Assembly (NCBI GenBank): GCA_025716855.1
Contig: JAIXMQ010000028.1
Coordinates: 248,001 to 312,000 of the forward strand
DNA: 64,000 bases
Direction: 5' to 3'
DNA from: Pilaira anomala
Lineage: Eukaryota; Mucoromycota; Mucoromycetes; Mucorales; Mucoraceae
Positions 11,750 through 24,090 of this stretch are shown here, one piece after another. Below the pieces are notes generated by a model that ran no database searches, was not told the DNA's origin, and saw only the letters and a list, made by a program, of their open reading frames with translations. Made by a program: the position numbers and the translations under genes. Position 1 is the stretch's first letter, and each line of letters starts with the position of its first letter.

Positions 11750-12851
11750 TTAGTTTGAGATCTTGAAATCGCCAGACTTAAAGACACAAGTCTTATCAGC
11801 TTTGCTAGAGGTAGCATAAACCTTATAATGATAATCTGAAGCAGTATCAGGGTTATTCAAAACTAAATGATCCTTTAAAGAGAAGGAGTTTTGGAAAGAT
11901 TCAGTACCGACCCAAGCAACATTGACTAATTCTTCTCCCTTGAAGAGTTCAACCTTAGTTAATGCATCTGTTTGAGAAGCACCATCACGGTTAGCTTGAA
12001 CGTGAATATGATCATTGAGTTTGAAAACATCGCCTGTCTTGGGATAATCAACAGTTAAACCGAAACAACCTTCTTCGTATTCTGGGTTATAAATACTGTT
12101 ATCATGAAGTGATTCAGTATATTCAAGATCACCAGCGGCGTTGGTATGACTACCAGTAGTCACCTTGAATGTTCTAGAGGTCTCAAGACAATCGGGTCCA
12201 TGTTGGCCATTAATCAAATTAGTAACCCAAACACTAAAATAAATAAAAAAAAAAGTTAATTTACACCAAATTATAATTTTTTGTGCGGACTCTTACCGAT
12301 AATAGTAAAGACCAGCAGGTACATTTTTAGGAACGGCATCTGTAATTGTGGCAGATTTGCTTAAAGCGTATTTACCCTTCCAGACATTTTGAACATATTT
12401 AGCTTTACCATCTTTAGAGACAGAGTATAACTATTTTAAAAAAAAAAAAAAAGAAGTTAATAAAAAAAATCTATTTATAAGATTGTGCTACATTACATCA
12501 AGTCCAGTAATTGTCTTTGTACGTTCATCTGGTTTTCTAGCTATTTAATTTTTTTGTTAGCTGATTCTAAGGGGTAAAAAAAAAAAAAAATTATAATGAC
12601 TTACTGACTGTGATCTTGGTCTTTGCGCCAGCAACAACAACAGTAGAAGCTGTAGGTGCAGTAACAGCAAGTCCTAAAAAAAAAAGAAAAAAAAAACGTG
12701 TATGTTTGAGTATTTGTTTGTTTGTTTATAAATTGAATTTTTATTTACCACCACACCAAGCTTTGATGGCATCAGCATAAGAATCAGCTGTGGTGACAGA
12801 AACAGCTGAAGCTAATAAAAGTGCAGAAATAGCGGTGACAGAGAACTTCAT
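11750..12851 (-). CDS. Secreted protein with Kre9/Knh1-like domains (inferred)
   Basis: Start MKFSVTAISALLLASAVSVT at 12851 is a classic signal peptide. Five or so exons follow: ADSYADAIKAWCG, then VTAPTASTVVVAGAKTKITV, RKPDERTKTITGLD, a YSVSKDGKAKYVQNVWKGKY block, and the long last exon. VTAPTASTVVVAGAKTKITV and, in the last exon, LTVDYPKTGDVFKLNDHIHV look like two copies of the Ig-like domain of Kre9/Knh1-type and GPI-anchored Ser-Thr-rich wall proteins. There is no hydrophobic C-terminus, so a GPI anchor is unlikely; the product should be soluble or wall-bound. Function is not known; the family match is by pattern only. Cysteines in the last exon (PDC, EGC, KTC) could form disulfides. Confidence 0.75.
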
Positions 12852-15080
12852 TATAAAAAAGGAGAGGGTTTTTTTTTTTTTTTTTTAAAGAAGAAAGTAA
12901 AAGAGAAAGAAAACAAAGATTTTTTTTTTTTTTGAAAAAAAAAAAAATTGTTTTTATATACAGACGAATTGGACCTTTAAATGTTACACGCTATTATACA
13001 AAAACAAAAAGATCAAGCTAATTTAAAAATTGCTATTCTTATTTCTTATTCCTTTTTCATATTGAATGCAGGTATTTTTTCTTTTTTCGCTGTATACATC
13101 TATCAATAAGCAACATTTGATATTTCTTTAAATAAAGAAAGAAAAAAAAAAAAAAGTATGCAGATTTATGATTCATCCGCTACTGTCCTTTTTTTTTTTT
13201 TTTTTTTGTTAACCAAGAAATATATATATACTGCAGCAACTCTGTCTTTCTTCTCTTTTTTTTTTTACGCTGTAGATATAATATATTTAATTGAACTGGG
13301 TACCTTTTTGGTTCCTAATCCTAAAAGAGCAATTTTAATCAATTTTTGGCGGAGTCCATTTCAAATAGTTGGAACCCCCTTTGTGTCCAGACGGCACTTA
13401 CCTTTATGTATACAATGTACATTTCACTTTTTGTTGTTAGAAGATTTTTGATCCAATCGTTTCATTTATCCAAATGATTTTTTACTCTATTTAGTAATGT
13501 TCAAGTGTAACTATATATTGATGATCAATAATTTTATACTGTCAAGAATAAGAAAGTAGCGGCATAATATCATTTAATAAAGAATGTCGTTTTTTTTTTT
13601 TATGAAAGAGAGATTTTTTATTGATTGGAATGATCAAGTTCCTTATGATGATATTAAAGAGAATAAAAGTATATATATATATAGCCTTTCAATTATAGTT
13701 GAAACACTTTGAAGTATTTACCTCGGTTCATGTATGTGTATAAAATTTTACCTCCTTTATTTATTTATTTATTTTTTTTAAGCAAGCAGAACAAAGAAAA
13801 TTGGTTCAATTAAGACTATTTACGATCTGATTGTTTTTAGTAAATTCCCTCTCTTTTTTTTTTTTTTTGCTATCTCTCTCTCTCTCTTCCTCTCTCTCTC
13901 TCTCTTTACGTTTCCTCCCGCCCTACCCCTTTTTCTAATAAAAATTTGCATTTGAGGCACATGAAATCTTGCATAATGAAGTCCGTGCATTCTTTTTTTT
14001 TTACATTAATTAGTTGTTCTTTTTATACATTACATCAAGACTCTATATCGCTATGTTTAATAATAAACTATAGTATAATATGAACTCCTTTTCATTTTGT
14101 ATATTTAGACTGTCCTTGTTTCATACCATAACTGCTACAGAATTGGTATATATATACACTTGTATTTTAATTAAATAAAAATTGTTCGTCATTCGTGTTT
14201 TCAAATTAGTATGTAGGTAATTTACTTTGATTCATTTTCTCTGCTTCTACGTTGTGGCTATACTTTAATCATGTTTGTCAAAACGAGAATAGAAACGTGA
14301 AAAACAGGAGGAGAGTGATGTGAGTTGTGGTCACACTACATTAAGACAATAAAAAATAGTTACTTTATTTTATCAAATAACTACAAAAAATTATAAGACT
14401 CAGAAAATATTTCCATTGAATCAATTCTATAGTAATATTTTGTAACCAAGAGATCAGTTTAGTTATTCGGTACAGGCCTCAAAAATGAACTGAATGGTAA
14501 GCCGCATTAAAATTTCCGGTAAAAAAAAAAGTGATCTTCATGATAGGTTTAAGACAATGGCCCACTATAATTGCTTGCAGCAAATTCTAAAAATAAATAT
14601 TTACAGAAATATTCTCTCTCGATTGTTGTACAGAGAATAAGCGTCTAAATAACTAATGGTGTTTTTTTTAACAAAAATAGTTATTTTAGAACGCACCCAA
14701 AAAAGTAACTATGTAAATGTACGGATTTAAAAAAAAAAACCTGTTCTTTTTTTAGGAGAAGTGAGAGGCCAGACCGAGAAAAAGAAAGAAAACGCGTGAA
14801 TCTATTAATAAAATATGTATTATAGACTTTCTAATTTCCAGTTTATTTATATTTTATGTTTGTATTCGTCTCTTTAAAATAAAGTCGAGACAAGATATTA
14901 TTAACAAGTAGATCTTATATTTATCAAACTTTCTAAAGTAAGTATTCTGGTATTACCGTCAAACTCATCTACTTGCATATTCTATTCTGACAAATCATAT
15001 GTATATTCTTTATTTCATTAGATTTAAGTTAAAAGAGACACGGTACGGACAACCTTTTTTATGAAAACATGGAGCTTTAT

Positions 15081-15111
<31 letters not shown>

Positions 15112-15271
15112 AAGAGTATGAAGGATACTACACTCATTGTATCAAGTATTAATGTTGTCCAAAGTACGACTACAAATGTTTTTTTTTATTATTATTTTTG
15201 CAATTTGTAAACAGCTCCGACAAAATTGATAATTTATACTTTGATATGAAAAAAAAAAAGGGTGACCCAGT
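12852..15271. other. 2.4 kb intergenic region
   Basis: No convincing gene. It holds many T tracts, (CT)n at about 13871-13908, (AG)n at about 15080-15112 and (TA)n near 13670. A cluster of inverted repeats at 14345-14720 is listed separately. The 97-codon frame at 13158-13451 is mostly polyphenylalanine from T runs and is not credible. Confidence 0.6.
14345..14720. repeat. MITE-like cluster of inverted repeats
   Basis: The outer arm ATAGTTACTTT...AAATAACTA (about 14355-14382) recurs inverted at about 14676-14712. Inside are two more hairpins: TATTCTCT/AGAGAATA at 14610-14639, and GCGTCTAAATAACTA paired with TAGTTATTTTAGAACGC at 14641-14694. No target duplication was established. A small non-autonomous DNA element is possible. 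Confidence 0.35.
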
Positions 15272-15762
15272 TCAATCATCATCGTCATCATCATCCTCCA
15301 CTTTATCAGTCGCTTTTGAATAGACTTCAGATAAACCAAGCTTAGAAGCTCTATCTTGACCATCTCTTAAAACATTGATGATTCTTACTTTATCAGTTTG
15401 AGATGTGCTATCCTTTAGTACAGAACACCAAGCGAAATCCATTGCTTCGAAATACTCCTTGTATTCAAAAAGATCTGTATCATCCTTATATGCTTCACAA
15501 AAATCATGAAAATCTCCCGTATAATTTAATAGTCTTTGAATGGCTGTAGTAGGCGTTAAATGGATTGTTTCTAAAATGATCGGTGCGAAATCTTGCCATA
15601 GTTGAGGCAAACTTACATATCCTTCATCTAATTCTACCCTAAGATAGGACTCGATTTATATATTGTTTGTTATTGTTTTAATTATATTTACCTTTTACGA
15701 AACTTTCGAAGTATTTTTGTATAAGCTTCATCGATTTTTTCAAGTTTTGTTTCTTCGTTCAT
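15272..15762 (-). CDS. Hypothetical protein with polyaspartate tail
   Basis: Two exons: MNEETKLEKIDEAYTKILRK from the ATG at 15762, an intron at about 15640-15690, then ELDEGYVSLPQLWQDFAPII and so on to a C-terminal run of seven aspartates. The protein is about 140 residues, mostly helical and acidic, without signal peptide or membrane segment, so probably soluble. I recognise no family. It sits just upstream of nothing obvious and 140 bp from the 3' end of the purine permease on the same strand. Coding character (no low complexity outside the tail, good splice sites) makes it a real gene. Confidence 0.7.
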
Positions 15763-15902
15763 ATCTAGGGAAATAATTAGATAGTAAACACGAAAGAAAG
15801 AATAATAAAAAAAAAAAAAAAAAAAAAAAAAAAAGTGGCTTGCATTGAAATTATTTTATTTGATATATGTAGATTTAAAAAAGTGGTTATAGAGAAATGA
15901 AT

Positions 15903-17783
15903 CTAATGTTTTTCATTTCTAATAGTGTCTAATTCTGTGCTAGAGGGAGTTTCATGAATTGATGTTACAACAGTAGGACTATTACTGGGAGAAGGGTAAT
16001 GTTGACTGACATTATCGTCATCGATAATGTCATCTTGTTTCCAGTCAAATTCATTTCCTTTTGCCTTGGCAATTAAGAAACGAATCCATAAAGGCATGAA
16101 GGAACGACTGAAGGCAGCAGTCCACCAGTCTTCACGTTGAGAGTAATCAGGGTGAATACGACCACCAGAAACTTTATCGATAATTAAGACGATACCATTA
16201 ATGATGATATAAGCAAAAATACCACCAATGATACCATAAGCAATGGAATAAGTAAATGGCATGACAGCTAAAGTAATAAAGGCAGGGATAGCATCACCAG
16301 GATAATCCCAATTAATATTACGAACACTTGAAGTCATCATGGAACCAACCAAGATCAATGCAGGTCCAGTAGCCCAAGGAGGGAAACTAGCAAAGATAGG
16401 TGAAAAGAAGATAGAAATAAAGAAACCAAAGGCTGTAACGATCGCAGTGATACCGGTTCTTCCACCTTCTGTAATACCTGCACCCGATTCAACAAATGCT
16501 GTACAAGAGGAACTACCGAAACATGAACCAATGGTGACGCAACAAGCATCAGCCAAGAAAGCACGCGTGGAATGCTCAAAATCACCAGCTTTATCAGTGA
16601 ATCCACCATAACGAGCCATGGAGTACATGGTACCGGTGGTATCTAAAATATCAACATAAACAAATGTAATAAGAGCAATCCATACTTCCTTGGTAGAGAA
16701 ATCAAAGTTCATTTGTCCCAGCACATGCTTCAATTTATGTACAGTGACTACTTTCTTGAAGTAATCAAACATGTTGTTACCAGCTTCGGTATAAGGGAAA
16801 TATGTAATTGGACTGTCACGAGGCCAAGAAGTGATGGCAATCACAAGAATAGCAATCAAAATCGCACCACGGACACGGAACATAAGTAAGAGTGACATGA
16901 GCATCAAGCCCAAGAGACCCATATAAAGTGTGGGTGATGTCATATGGCCAAAGAGACATTTACCGTTTTCATCTAAAGCATCTGCAGGACAACCACCCAA
17001 GGTAACAAGTGTAGAATAATCTAATCGAACCAATCCGATACCAGCAGAAGATTGAAGACCGATAAAACAAAGATAGAGGCCAATACCGCAACCCATTGCA
17101 ATCTTGATACTCATTGGGATAATACGAGCTAACCATTGACGGATACCAAAGATTGTCAAAATGAAGAAAATGATACCTTCCATAAAGACAGCGGATAAAG
17201 CAGTTCCGTAAGAAACAGAACCAGAACCGTGGTAACCAACAATAGTATAAGTGAAATAAGCATTTAAGCCCATACTACAGAAAAATGAATGAGTATTTTC
17301 TATGTAATATAATCCTATATTTAAATTTTTAAGATGCTTACCCAGGTGCCATACCGATAGGAAGGTTAGCACAAAGACCGATAAGAACAGACGAGATCAT
17401 GGCACAAATGGAAGTAGCCATGATCATGTCAAGTTTAACTTCATAAATACATTGCAAGTAATCAGGATTTAAGTCACAAACTGGGTCTTCTGGCGTAGCG
17501 TCACAGACACAAGGACCACCACTTTCTGAAATAATAGAAGCATTTACAGAGATAATATAAGCCTTTTTTTTTTAAAAAAAAAAAACGTCAATTTATAAAA
17601 ATTTTCTCACACTTGTTTGTTGTAATAACTTACCATAGCAAAGAAAATTGTGAGACCAGCACGAATTTCTGTTGAAAACTTTGTACCCTTTCTCTCTTTC
17701 TTATGACCCGAATTCTCTAACTGAAAGTATTTTCCAATTCGAGAATGGGCTACGGCGTCGTTTAAGCGATCGACCCAAGACAT
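15903..17783 (-). CDS. azgA: AzgA-type purine permease (adenine/guanine/hypoxanthine)
   Basis: A polytopic H+ symporter of the AzgA subgroup of nucleobase transporters, located in the plasma membrane. Start MSWVDRLNDAVAHSRIGKYF at 17783 is the usual cytoplasmic AzgA N-terminus, followed by KFSTEIRAGLTIFFAM. After two introns come the signature blocks APGMGLNAYFTYTIVG, YVDILDTTGTMYSMARYGGF and GSSSCTAFVESGAGITEGG, then VGSMMTSSVRNINWDYPGDA. About 12-14 hydrophobic segments are visible. The C-terminal tail is Ser/Pro-rich and hydrophilic. Length (about 590 residues) fits the family. An insertion with cysteines (GGPCVCDATPEDPVCDLN) in the first extracellular loop is also typical of fungal members. 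Confidence 0.95.
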
Positions 17784-20417
17784 TTTTTTGTAAAGTCAAA
17801 TAAGTTGTGGTGTTAAAAAAAAAAAATTAAAGAAAAGAAGTTAAAAAAAAAAATTATTATTTTTATATTTCTCGGTCGATAGAAAAAAAAAAATCCGTTG
17901 TGGTAAAGGTACCAATGAAAAGGTAGCTACTCTATTTAGACTATTTGTTTCTAACTCTTTTAAAAATGGTTTTTTCTTTAGAAATCCGATTGTTTTAGTT
18001 AAATAAAACTCATGGCTTTCTTTTTTTGTTTTTCATACTTTTCTATTCGTGATTAAAACCCTTTTTTTTTTTTTCTTATCATGATTTTTGGTTTTCAAGA
18101 AAAAAAAATTTTGACGTTTTTTTTTTTTCTTATTTTCCAGTGAGACATTTTTTACATTTTTTTATTCCTAGATCAGATGAGCTGATGTTTAACTATTTGC
18201 TCTTGTGATATTATTCTTTCTAGAAATTCAAAGATCATATCTCAAAAAGAAAATATATATATATATATATATTATATGTATATTTTAGCTAAAGGAATGA
18301 GGTCATGTACTCTGTAAATCGCATTGTTGCTTTTTAAGGATTTTTTTTGATAACAGTTCTTGTGATACAAAATAAAATGAAATCTTTCCGTGTAGAACCC
18401 AGATAAAAAAAATATAAAAATTACAATACAGCGCAGGCTTTTTTTTTTCGATCATTCAAAACGCATTGTTCTGTGCCTTCTTTTTCTTTTTTCTTCTTTT
18501 TTACTTTGAGAAAAATAACTTCAAATTTAGCAAAACGCGTACAAAAGTCAAAAAAAATAAGAAAACAAGAAATCAAAAAATCTAAAAATCATAGTATTTG
18601 ATCACTTAGAAATCATTTTGGATTACGATTATATCTTCATTTAAAACAGATACGTTTCTCAATAAAATATATCATTTCTTGATAACAGTTCTTCACTTCC
18701 TGGACTCTCCGATAAATAATCTATTAGAGCTTTTTCATTCGTCTGATCTAAGTAGGTTGTATTTTTTTTTGAAGTATTTTTGCTATGATAAAAATGGTTA
18801 GGCTTTAATGCGATAATAGGTTAGAAATGTTTCTGGAGTCTTGATCTGCAAAACTGTATTATGTATTAAAAAAAAAGTTTATTAAGCGCGTCTTGCGGTA
18901 ATGCCACTACTCTATTTTTTTTTGATGTTTTTCCGGTATTTCTTTTTTCTTTTGTACTTTTTTTTTTTTTTGTTCTTTTTTTTTTTGACATATATAAATT
19001 TTTGTCGCCGTTAATTACACTTCGACATACAGTTTTTTTTTTTATGAGAAAAATTAAATGTATATTTGCAACTTTATTTATATATCTTTCTCTGTCTTTT
19101 GCTTATTGGAAAGGCTGTTATTATGTACATGACAGTATGTATTAATGTGTCAATAAATATATATCTAAAGCGCAGAGTGAAATAACTACGGACTTAAACT
19201 AGAGTTTGCCGAAACAAAATATTCATAACAATAACATACATGCTCCAAATAACTAGAAAACAAAATTATTAGGAATCATCGCACAAGTATAACAAGTGCA
19301 AGAGTGTAATTGTAACGCTTAAAACTAGATATATACCTCTGAGATATTTCGGTCATTATTATTACTGGATTTGACATGCGTATAGATGAAGGAGGAGGTT
19401 GTAATGATGAAAATATGTATTTACCACTCAAAAGTAAAAGAATAATTATAGCTGATGGCATAGATGTTGCACTTGAAGAGGAAAACATGTGAGTATATTA
19501 TTATATATCACATATTTGCAAAACATTCATTAAGCACTATAACCAGAAATCGAGTCAGTGAAGTGCGAAATTATTTTTGCTTTGAAGGATGCATAGCGCA
19601 CATCTATAGTGAGTATTTTACACGTGCAGCAATTTTTTTAAAAAAAAAATTACCCTAAAATAAACAAATATGTGGATTCTGTAAATAAAAAAATGACATT
19701 TGTGACAAATATTTGTGTTACACAATTTGATCAACATTGTGTGTATGTTTGATAGTTTAATCAATTAAGAAAAGAGAGAAAACGTTTTGAGAATCAAGTT
19801 TGTTGGGTCCCATTGAGAAATATATATATAAAGTCTAATATAAAAATGGGTTATTTACCTATAAAGGCTTAAAACCGAGGATACGATAAATTCATTCGCT
19901 TCAAAACGTGATATTATGGCTTCTTTCAATATCTGCAGTGTCACCGTGAGACACGCGAATGACTGGAAAGATCTCTTGGTGACAGAAAATGACCCAAACT
20001 TTTTTATTTGCTGGTCATATGCTCCAAATAGCATCATATGGTATATATATAAAAAAATGAAAGAACGTGTCATGACATTGACTAGATCGTAACTTGTTCA
20101 CAATAAATAAATTAACGGACAACTCAAAAACATATTGCTTCTATCTATCATGTGAACAACATTATAATTTGCAATATATAGTACGAAAGATAAAAAAAAA
20201 ACTATTTTTATTAAAAAATAAGCTTTTTGCATTTATTTCCTCTTTTTTTTTTTTTGTATTAAACAATTATATAAATAAATTACACCAATTGTGTAATCTA
20301 AAAAAAGTTTATTCTAAAATAAAATGTTATCACTTATAATGACTGATGAACCATTGGTAACGCATAGAGGTGGAACCTTTAATTATTTTTAAATTTAATT
20401 ATAGGTAACATGTACAC
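17784..20417. other. 2.6 kb intergenic region
   Basis: AT-rich with many T or A tracts and (TA)n at about 18252-18273. No well-supported gene; one short coding-like frame at 19916-20092 is listed separately. The minus-strand frame at 19276-19488 has little to support it. Confidence 0.55.
19916..20092 (+). CDS. Candidate 58-codon ORF, unknown (possibly a gene relic)
   Basis: An ATG-initiated frame of 58 residues beginning MASFNICSVTVRHANDWKDL and ending KKMKERVMTLTRS. The same frame stays open upstream to about 19866, giving 75 residues. Composition looks protein-like (three Trp, mixed charge) and local GC is higher than in the flanks. The opposite strand also has a frame of 72 codons here, so the case is weak. 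It may be the last exon of a decayed gene. No family recognised. Confidence 0.25.
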   Translation: MASFNICSVTVRHANDWKDLLVTENDPNFFICWSYAPNSIIWYIYKKMKERVMTLTRS

Positions 20418-22191
20418 TTAGCGATTATATCCTTCATCACCTCTGGCAAGCTTGATCAAATAAGTCAATACTCTTTCAGGATCAACACGAAGGCCATTGT
20501 GAGCATATTCATTTGTAATCCATTGTTGGAAACCATTAATTTCACTAGCAGTCTGTTCAGATAATTCTCTATCAACATACATATCATCAAAGTAAGATAC
20601 ACCAGCAGTCAAAGGACCATCGAGCTTGTTCAAAGTCGCGGTATTATAGAGTTGAGACCAACGCTTTTCGGCCAATAAGTGAGCAACTCGTTTCAAAGGT
20701 CTTAATTCAGCGAAATCATCAAACATGAAGGGATAAATAGTTTCTCCAGTGAAGTAAACAGGTTGATCCGGCTTCAAATCTTCAAGACGCCATTGGAAAT
20801 CAGTGGCAAATGGTTCTTCAGACAATAAACGTTCAGCAGACCAGCGACTGGATTGATCGGCTTGACAATAAATGGCCTCATGAAGAATGGCATAGATGAT
20901 ATTGGTATCCCAGCTCTGGCTTTCTTGAATCATATTCAACGTGCGATAGCTTAATTTTTGAAGACGGTCCAGATCCGAAGCTCCTGCTTGAACAATCTTA
21001 TGAAGAGAATCATAACCACCAGCACCACCAAAGGCAATACCTAACTGCAAGAAACGACGAACAGAAAGATTACCACCATTGGGTAAAGTTACCTTGTTCT
21101 TAGAAAGGTATTCATGAATTTGTCGTACACGAGTAACATCTTGAGGGAATTTTTTGTAATATAATTTGTTCTTTTTTAAAATACGGGGATACAAGGCTCT
21201 GTAGACCTTATCGGGAGTATCTACTAAAGGTGGAACACCACCAGTAATATAAGCATGTTGAATGGATTGTGGACTATGAAAGTTCAAAAAAATTTTAGAT
21301 TAAAAAAAAAAAAATGCATTGAGCGACTTACAATAAAGAAAGATAAGTGGTGATACAGAAACCACCAAAACTTTGACCTAATAAACTAATACGCTGTTCA
21401 TCATCTTTTGATCTTCCTTCAGTTAACTTTTTACGAATGGTTTCACAATCTCTTACAATGCTATCAGCACGAAAGTGGGTCAAGTAATTAGCTTTTTCTT
21501 CATCCGTTTTGAAAGATAGTTCAAGAGATTCAGCAGAGATTTGAGAGGAAAGGCCGGTACCGCGCTGATCAAGTAAAAGGACCTGGTATCCCTTTTCAAA
21601 CGCCACTTTAACCCATCCTGCTGTACCACTGCTAGGCAAAGCACATTCAAACCCGGGACCACCCTGAAACAGAAAAAAAAAATGGGTTCAGAATTGTGAG
21701 AAAAAAAAAAACGCGTACACATTTAATAGATATTTTACCTGTAAATAAAGAAAGAAGGGCATTTTTTTCATGGAAGAGACTTTGTCTACTGGAACGAGAT
21801 GACGGGCAAAGACTTTGAGTTTAGGGCTTGAAGATTCATTTTCATAATCTAGTTCAAAGATGATTAAACAAATGAAAAAAAAAAAAAAAAAAAAGTTACC
21901 AAGTTCGATTTTTTTTTTAGTTTCTTAGTTACCTAAAGGGCATTCAAAGTATCTATCAAATACTTTAGCGCCAGGAATAAAAAAAGATTCAACTGTTGAA
22001 TCGTCAAGTGGATGCATAGTGTTGTATGAAGTTACAGTTGTAGAAAAGGAACAACGCAATAACTGTGGTGTGACAAAAGGGTGTTTGTGAGTAAAAACAT
22101 TATGATCCCCGCTCCCACGACAATAGGCTTTATTTTTCGAGGCATGTAATCTTTTGAAGAATGATTGACGTGTGATCAAAGAAGTCAACAT
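20418..22191 (-). CDS. Proline-iminopeptidase-like alpha/beta hydrolase (S33)
   Basis: Four exons. After an N-terminal region comes LKVFARHLVPVDKV, the oxyanion motif GGPGFE, the DQRGTGLSS block typical of prolyl aminopeptidases, and the nucleophile elbow GQSFGG. A helical cap (LPNGGNLSVRRFLQLGIAFG) and a C-terminal NEYAHNGLR, probably the catalytic histidine block, follow. Family members release N-terminal proline or other residues from peptides. Starting at the ATG at 22191, the N-terminus (MLTSLITRQSFFKRLHASKN) is basic and lacks acids, which looks like a mitochondrial presequence; the later ATG (MHPLDDS, about 22018) would give a cytosolic form. It is divergent from a small candidate gene only 30 bp away if the first ATG is used. 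Confidence 0.9.
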
Positions 22192-22221
22192 TATAATAAA
22201 AAAGTAGTACTAAGTATAATT

Positions 22222-22642
22222 ATGGTTAAAAGCAGAAATTTAGTCCAAGAAGTGTCAAAAAGGGGTCAAGTTGAACCCCGATTAGCACAAGAAATTGTTG
22301 GAACGGATCAAATTCTTTTGGGAAGTTTTTGATCGACCATCTAACGAAGGAAAAAGTATAGCTTTTATGAAAGTCGATTCGAAACTTGAAAGACTTCTTA
22401 TATGTAAATCCTTATAATTTATCAAAATGAATATTTTTTTTGCTAGTTTTTATTTGTTACCTTCTTGCAGATGTTATACTCTATAAGCCAATGTTCCTGT
22501 ACATCATTTCATTTTTATGGATTGTACATATAGTGTGGAAAACAGGTAAATAACACACTCTTGACATTCATTATGAGCGTTTTTTTTTTTTTTTTTTTTT
22601 TGAAGTAACAGTTTTTTATCCCCAGCAATTAATCAGAACTAA
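22222..22642 (+). pseudogene. Small spliced coding remnant with one TM segment, probably frameshifted
   Basis: An ATG at 22222 opens a 36-codon frame (MVKSRNLVQEVSKRGQVEPR ...) that ends at TGA. Overlapping it in the next frame, KLLERIKFFWEVFDRPSNEG continues to a good donor (GTAAAT). It then splices to VILYKPMFLYIISFLWIVHI, a likely TM segment, and through a second intron with a T tract to a stop at 22642. Introns and frame are coherent after the shift, so I read this as a gene carrying a one-base frameshift, or one whose first exon I have placed wrongly. No family recognised. Confidence 0.3.
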
Positions 22643-23697
22643 AAAATAGACTCTAAGGAAATTATTTTATCTAGCCTTGATGGGGCAGTACGTAGTCATA
22701 TATGGTCTGTTCCTCCAATGACTATTTAATATTTATAATTGAGAATCATTTATTTCATTAAACTCATCAGCAATCACCACATTTCTATACGGACTGTACT
22801 GGATTATATTGTTGATATGCGTTGCTCTATTTTTTGTGTCGCAAGCACATTCTTATTTCCTTTGTTGCTGACTACTTCAAATTTAATTCTTTTGTTCGAA
22901 TCGCTACTTTTCATAAGCAAATATGTTTATCTATTTGCTGGTAGTTAATGATATCCCGCATTCTTCATTATCCACATAAGTAGTAGATGACAAATCCCTA
23001 CTTGAAGTAACATTTTTGAATATTTTTACGGCTATAGTATCATAACTATCAATCATACTTTACATTACTTAGTCGATGATTTTGTGATTCCTTTCGGAAA
23101 ATCGTTTGTTGTTGGGGTTGTCATTGGTTGGGAAGAATAAATTAGAATATGTTAGCTTACCATTTATCAAAAAAAGACAAGTTTATTATTTGAGAGTGAC
23201 GCAAATATAGCATAATTGTTGAACGCATCATGTTGGCTTCTTGTCTAAAAACCCAAGTTTTGTTTAAGTAGTGAAGAACATCTTACGTTACAGTCAAATA
23301 CGGTACTATTACAGTTTCTTTAGAATTTTGTAAGTTTTTTTTTGTCTAAACTAGTCGATTTAACCACAAATGAAAGATAAAGAAAAAGGAGATAAAAAAT
23401 AACTAATGTTTTTTTTTCTGAAGCTTTACTTTGGAAGGGATTCTTGTTGGAAGATAATCTGATTACTTCAAAAGACCTTCCAGAAACAAAAAATTGAACT
23501 GAGGACCTTTTTTGTTTTGTTTTTTACTCTCATTAAGTTTAAGCCGTTTCTCTTTATCACATAAATGTCATTTTGGCAATTTAGCTGAATTTATGTTTTT
23601 GCTGCGTATTAAAAGCTAAAACAGAATAATTGAATCTTTTTATTTCATAGTTATTATAAGATTACAGTTAAAATAAGATTATTGTTCTTTTAGGGCC

Positions 23698-23728
<31 letters not shown>

Positions 23729-24090
23729 GACATATGGGAACACAAAAAACACATGGTATGGCAGTTATTGAAAATCATCCAATTGCTTCAAACGAATGAG
23801 CTACCAAAATTTTTAAAAATGGCAAGATAAACATAATCCGCACCAATGGAGTTAGATTCTTTATGTTCTAGGCAAATGGGAGTACAAAAATTAAAAAAAA
23901 AAGTTTTATATTTAAATGAAAATATTTCCGTTCTCTCTTTTTCACTCTCTATTGTAATAATCATCTCTCTTTTTTATTTATTCATTTTCTCATTTTCTTT
24001 AATTAATTTCATGAACTTTGTTATCAGCAAATAGTATACCAGCATTTAAACTTTTTACTTTTTTTTAATACGAATTTATTATAAACAATA
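22643..24090. other. 1.4 kb intergenic region
   Basis: AT-rich. The frames at 22739-22948 and 23846-24034 are Ile/Leu/Phe/Ser-rich readings of AT-rich sequence without splice context; I do not support either. A T24 tract at 22579-22602 and an A tract at about 23698-23724 are present. Confidence 0.6.

Noticed and set aside
13158..13451. 97-codon frame in the spacer right of the secreted protein
   Set aside because: Mostly polyphenylalanine from T runs, no splice or family support.
16339..16611. Frame on the plus strand inside the purine permease gene
   Set aside because: Antisense shadow of a conserved transporter block.
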